Origin: Phlyctochytrium arcticum
Taxonomy: Eukaryota > Chytridiomycota > Chytridiomycetes > Chytridiales > Chytridiaceae
Reading direction: 5' to 3'
DNA: 12,843 nt
Assembly: GCA_025602905.1 (NCBI GenBank)
Contig: JAHLKI010000091.1
Coordinates: 1-12,843 of the forward strand
Position numbers and translations under genes: made by a program. Of the stretch, positions 9,725 through 12,843 are shown piece by piece (positions within the stretch are counted from its first letter, which is position 1; each line of letters begins with the position of its first letter). The notes under the pieces were generated by a model, which was not told the DNA's origin, searched no databases, and worked only from the letters and a program-made list of their open reading frames with translations.

Positions 9725-10843
9725 AGGACCCATTGGCCGCAAAGGTACTGACACAGGCGCCTCCTTGCCTTCGATTTCAATCTTGAAATCATCTTCTCCT
9801 CGAGAAGGTGGTAGAGTCTGCAACTCCGCAAATACAGTCTTTGCATATGGGCGTAAGATCGCCAGCAACGGATGATCTGCAGGGATCGAAGCCAGCGGGT
9901 CGGGGACACTGTCAGGGACCTTCAACTCCTGAGTTCCAGTTTCCCGGGCTTGCGATCGGGCTGCACTCACCCGCGCGGAGGCAGGAGCGACACGCACACG
10001 GCCACCCCCCTCAATCCAGCGCTCAACGTCAACTTGTACAGCAAACACCGAGACAAACTCCTTTTTCCGCACCCCGCGTAAAAACCTGTCTGCCCGAAGG
10101 AGCTCTGGAATCTGCTTCACTCCAGGAAGCTCCGACGGCGACTTCAGGCGTGAGGAGCTCGGTTTGCAAGCGAAGTAACGCAGAGAACTGGCGTTGCAGC
10201 TCAACTTTCCCGACCACTTGCGTGACACAGGTCGCGCTTCACAATAGTGGCGAGTCCCCTCCTTAGTGAAGGACAGACGGGGGTAATCATCGACCTTGTC
10301 GATTTGGAGGGATTCAAGGTCCAGGATGAAGGGGAGTCCCAAGATGACATCAACTCGGAGCGGTGCCACAATGAACGGAGCTTCCTGGAAGCCGATCTTT
10401 TGGCCCGCGTTCGTGTAGATCTCCAGGTCACCCTTCATCGTACGCGTGGACATGAATGTTTCCCCGTCGTCACCCCACTCAACCTCAATGGTCGTGGGAG
10501 GAGAATGGGTTGGAAAACCATGTTTCCGAACCCATTTGTCACTGACCATCATCGTGTCACAGCCCGTATCAATGAGCATTCGGGCCATCTTGCCGTTCAG
10601 CTTCCCATGGATCACAAAGGCATATGGTGAGATGGCAGGATCAATCATCCCTGGTGGTGAACTCCTCGGAGTTTCATTTGTGGCGGAAGAACCCTTCGCG
10701 ACCTCAGCAGGAGCAACCCGAACCACGCCAGACGGTCGCTCACTGCCTACGGTATGCGTAGCTTCTCCTTTCACGGATGAACCTTCGGACGGTACCAACG
10801 GATGCAAAGACACAGAGTTTACAGATGATAATGTATTTGTCAA
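9725..10843 (-). pseudogene. Aspartic protease and linker (5' part of chromovirus pol)
   Basis: This segment processes the Gag-Pol polyprotein. The open frame has the pepsin-like active site MLIDTGCDTMMVS with DTG near residue 92, and the second conserved strand VDVILGLPFI near 164-173. A linker of about 200 residues follows, with FLRGVRKKEFVSVF, and then PPSRGEDDFKIEI, which precedes RT in this class. The frame is right until PVSVPLRPMGP near 9726. The homology then needs a one-base shift to continue as EELQQQITTL and a second shift near 9694 to enter RT. At the upstream end the frame connects to gag through the -1 signal at 10947-10992 only if the 79-bp duplication is counted once. Confidence 0.82.
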
Positions 10844-10935
10844 AGTACAAGAAACATGAACCTTCGGACGGTACCAACGGATGCAAAGACACAGAGTTTA
10901 CAGATGATAATGTATTTGTCAAAGTACAAGAAACA
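10777..10935. repeat. 79-bp exact tandem duplication at the start of pol
   Basis: Two adjacent copies (10777-10855 and 10856-10934, plus one shared base) are identical as far as I can compare them. Each runs from ATGAACCTTCGG to AAGTACAAGAAAC. Because 79 is 3n+1, the second copy moves everything downstream into another frame. Identity of the copies suggests a recent event. Confidence 0.9.
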
Positions 10936-10946
10936 CTAACATCTAA

Positions 10947-10992
10947 GGATGGACGGCCTGTGCCGTCTTCGCCCATCCCCTCTAGTTTCCCG
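10947..10992 (-). promoter_or_regulatory. Programmed -1 ribosomal frameshift signal between gag and pol
   Basis: On the minus strand gag ends TCG GGA AAC TAG, so the heptamer G GGA AAC (10991-10985) sits immediately before the stop (10984-10982). After a 6-nt spacer counted from the heptamer, GGATGG (10978-10973) and ACGG (10966-10963) pair with CCGTCCATCC (10956-10947). This gives a 10-bp GC-rich stem with a 6-nt bulge on the 5' side and a CACAGG loop. Slipping back one base gives CTA GAG GGG ATG, the frame leading to protease once the duplication is removed. Heptamer class, spacing and stem all match known retroviral -1 sites. Function is inferred. Confidence 0.72.
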
Positions 10993-11449
10993 AAGGACCA
11001 GTGGCTTTGTTGGGGCACATGCGGGCAACGTGCGCAGTGCTCCCACAGACAAAACAAAAGAAGGCCGGGGCCCCCCCTTGCGGTCTGTTCCCAGACGAAC
11101 CGCCCTCTTTGCGGTTGCCGGATCCAGAACTCCCTCCGTTCTGACCACTGCCCTTACCACCTTTGTGATAAGGTGCCGCCTTGCGAGAATCGCGAGATTG
11201 AACCGCGGATACACTCGCCTTCCCCCTCTTGGAAGACGATCCGGAAGGTCCAGGGTTGGCGGGATCGGTGGGCGCGGAACCCTCAGTGGGTGCGCCGGCG
11301 GCATAGACATACTTGCCGTTGTTGTCGAGGGAGAAAATCTCCAACAACTCCGATCCAATGCGCTGCAGGTCCGCCACTGTGGCTGGAGCGATACCTGAAT
11401 TGGCCGACTGTGACAGTGCGTTGTTCATAAACCGTTGGTTTATGAACAA
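10982..11449 (-). pseudogene. Gag remnant: nucleocapsid end with zinc knuckle
   Basis: Only the C-terminal part of gag is left, about 145 native residues beginning near FMNNALSQSANSG. It contains a short helix (ADLQRIGSELLEIFS), a Ser/Gly/Lys-rich linker and one CCHC zinc knuckle, CFVCGSTAHVARMC, with spacing C-x2-C-x4-H-x4-C, which binds element RNA. The frame ends at TAG 10982-10984 within the frameshift signal. The capsid domain is missing: the sequence upstream of 11433 is the inverted copy of gag itself, so the first few codons of the open frame are not original. Confidence 0.8.
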
Positions 11450-11462
11450 CGCACTGTCACAG
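11408..11462. repeat. Fold-back palindrome: 26-bp perfect arms, 3-base loop
   Basis: The left arm 11408-11433 is part of gag. The right arm 11437-11462 is its exact reverse complement, with only GTT (11434-11436) between. Pairing stops at 11407/11463. Gag homology ends here and unrelated AT-rich DNA begins, so the palindrome marks the truncation breakpoint of the retroelement. It may be a real fold-back rearrangement or a library or assembly chimera. Confidence 0.9.
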
Positions 11463-11776
11463 GGGGGTTTTACATTAATAAGGAATAAACCATGGTTTAC
11501 TATGATTAGGGCTTTTTGGCATCTTTAGGCTCTCAAAAACACCCATTTTTCGACATTCCCGTTACACAGCATACCACAAGATAATCCCTGGTTTACACAG
11601 GATTAAAAATAATCCTCTCCATAATCCAACAATCGGGTCAACATTCACAAACCGAATCATCTCGCTCCACAATTCATCGACTGAAGCCGCTGCCTTCGGC
11701 ACTACGGGAATTCCAATTCCAATCACAAAAACATAAAACAATCCGTTCGGATTACCCGACCTTACTCCCATCTGGA
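11463..11776. other. AT-rich segment with a possible decayed coding piece
   Basis: There is no recognised gene. A minus-strand open frame at 11828-11562 (88 residues) contains NPNGLFYVFVIGIGI and DELWSEMIRFVNVD, which read like protein but match nothing I can name. Its first residues overlap the repeat at 11777. A 14-bp palindrome (TAAACCATGGTTTA) lies at 11486-11499. Confidence 0.3.
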
Positions 11777-12154
11777 GATCATCAAGAGGATCAAGATCAT
11801 CAGTTTTACCCCCTTCTTCAAAACTCACAAATTGTTTCTAGGTTTTTATGGACTTTGCAGAAATTCCCTAAATTGTAGCATCTTCAGCCCATCTATCAAG
11901 ACCAAGATCATCAGGAGTATCAAGATCTGCAGGATCATCAGTTTTTCCCCCTCCTTCAAAACTCACAAATTTTTCTAGATTTTATGGACTTGGCCAAAAT
12001 TGCCCAAATTTCACTGAAGTTTGGATATAGTACCAAACTTCCCACATTTCCTCCTTATACATTCTCCATAATTTATTCTTGGCATTTCTGGATATTGTAC
12101 CTCTACATTGGGTGTAGAAGCAAACTACCAAATTATCTGTTGAATGCCAAATTT

Positions 12155-12228
12155 CATCGACTTCGTCATTGTGCAAAACTGACATTAGGATACGACAATG
12201 CCGCTTTTGCACAATGACGAAGTCGATG
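12155..12228. repeat. Hairpin 1: 24-bp perfect stem, 26-nt loop
   Basis: The arms 12155-12178 and 12205-12228 are perfect reverse complements (CATCGACTTCGTCATTGTGC and onward). The 26-base loop (12179-12204) is identical to that of hairpin 2. It could form as a cruciform in DNA or a hairpin in RNA from either strand. Confidence 0.85.
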
Positions 12229-12624
12229 TTGCGTTGATGGAAATGGAAGGGGGGAAATGAAAAGACGCTCCACAGCACCTCTCCAATACGGTATAACTTT
12301 AGAAGCCATTTTTTCATGTAGAGTGCATTCTTGGAATTCAATGGAAATCTGCTGAATATAACTGTATCCAAAAACATATTCACAACTTTTTCAGCAGGGG
12401 TATGATCATTGATCTCCAGATTATCAAGACTCTCATTATCATCAATTTTACCCCCGAAATTTTCCAATTCTGATGGACTTCGCAGAAATTCCCAAAGTTG
12501 CACCAAAATGTGGCAGATTTCCACCTTATGCGCTCTACATCTTCAAACACAATTTTTTTGTCTCTTGAAGCGCTCCATCAGTCTGTAGCAAGTACCGTCT
12601 CAATTCTCCCCTTTTTCCATTTTG

Positions 12625-12698
12625 CATCGACTTCAGTATTCTGCAATTCTGACATTAGGATACGACAATGCCGCTTTTGCATATTACTGAAGTCGATG
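12625..12698. repeat. Hairpin 2: 24-bp stem with 4 mismatches, same 26-nt loop
   Basis: The arms 12625-12648 and 12675-12698 pair at 20 of 24 positions, with the outer 14 all paired. Three adjacent stem positions (11-13 from the outside) differ from hairpin 1 in both arms and still pair. The loop 12649-12674 is identical to hairpin 1. Confidence 0.82.
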
Positions 12699-12821
12699 TT
12701 GCGTGGTCGGAAATGGATGAGAAACGAAAAGACGCTCCACAGCACCTCTTCATCAGTGAATAGAGGAATAAGTTTTTTTCACCCATGTAGAGCGCATTCA
12801 TTGACATTCTGTATTTGTCGT

Positions 12822-12843
12822 GGGGGGGGGGGGGGGGGGGGGG
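12822..12843. other. Run of 22 G at the window end
   Basis: An uninterrupted G22 closes the window directly after TTTGTCGT. Such a run is a common artefact of two-colour sequencing, where absence of signal is called G, and of contig ends. A natural homopolymer is possible. Confidence 0.9.

Larger units (their letters stand above)
5816..11462 (-). mobile_element. Ty3/gypsy chromovirus, 5'-truncated and decayed
   Basis: Read on the minus strand the order is gag zinc knuckle, protease, RT, RNase H, integrase and chromodomain, which is the Ty3/gypsy order with a chromovirus integrase tail. The gag is present only from the nucleocapsid end, and homology stops at the fold-back 11408-11462, so the capsid part and 5' LTR are missing. 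A candidate 3' LTR is at 5816-6272. Frame breaks occur at a 79-bp duplication (10777-10935), near 9723 and 9694 before RT, and at the C7 run 7798-7804 inside integrase. As it stands the copy cannot make a complete Gag-Pol. Confidence 0.85.
11777..12821. repeat. Diverged tandem repeats, unit about 470-490 bp plus a partial copy
   Basis: A block of about 100 bp (ATCATCA..TTTTACCCCC.., then ATGGACTT.GCAGAAATTCCC) occurs at 11777-11875, 11906-12010 and about 12411-12500. The second and third copies are about 489 bp apart. The hairpins at 12155 and 12625 are 470 bp apart, and the sequence after them (GACGCTCCACAGCACCTCT, then CATGTAGAG.GCATTC) also repeats. So 11906-12400 and 12411-12821 are two diverged copies of one long unit, and 11777-11875 is a short extra piece. 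The minus-strand open frame 12524-11982 spans one unit, but the second unit breaks that frame, so a present-day gene is unlikely. Confidence 0.65.

Noticed and set aside
5629..11646. Shared 14-mer ATCGGGTCAACATT at about 5629 and 11633
   Set aside because: A single 14-base match between two AT-rich stretches of this size is within chance, and the flanks do not align.
11982..12524. 180-residue minus-strand open frame as a present-day gene
   Set aside because: It covers one unit of a tandem repeat and passes through both hairpin arms; the second unit does not keep the frame.

Overview
The window looks like repeat-rich nuclear DNA of a basidiomycete fungus, most likely an agaricomycete. The grounds are genes split by 42-70 bp GT/AG introns, a large protein whose order of motifs I recall from agaricomycete genomes as transposase-like, and a Ty3/gypsy chromovirus. 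Nothing looks prokaryotic. All recognisable genes are on the minus strand. Family assignments are from memory of motifs; no search was run.

Layout, left to right. (1) 111-1362: a five-exon gene of unknown function with a TATA box at 1463-1470. Its exons fit together only if one base is missing from a G5 run at 1064-1068. (2) 1611-5392: a five-exon, about 1175-residue transposase-like gene, broken by one frameshift (about 3131-3135) and one in-frame TGA (2791-2793). (3) 5505-5820: a stretch rich in degenerate ATGTTG/CAACAT words in front of that gene. (4) 5816-11462: a decayed chromovirus, read right to left as gag remnant, protease, RT/RNase H, integrase and chromodomain, with a candidate LTR at 5816-6272. 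(5) 11408-11462: a near-perfect 55-bp fold-back that ends the gag homology; no 5' LTR is seen. (6) 11463-12821: AT-rich DNA with diverged tandem repeats of about 470-490 bp. (7) 12822-12843: a run of 22 G at the window end.

The strongest observations are three. First, gag and pol are joined by a textbook -1 frameshift signal (GGGAAAC, UAG, 6-nt spacer, 10-bp stem). A later 79-bp tandem duplication (79 = 3n+1) puts pol out of that frame. Second, two hairpins in the right-hand repeats (12155-12228 and 12625-12698) have an identical 26-nt loop while their stems differ by paired changes in both arms. Third, the transposase-like gene and the unknown gene lie head to tail, 248 bp apart, and could be two genes of one DNA transposon, although no terminal inverted repeats are visible.

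Several frame breaks lie in short homopolymers, and the window ends in poly-G. Sequencing or assembly error is therefore a real alternative to decay for some of the lesions.
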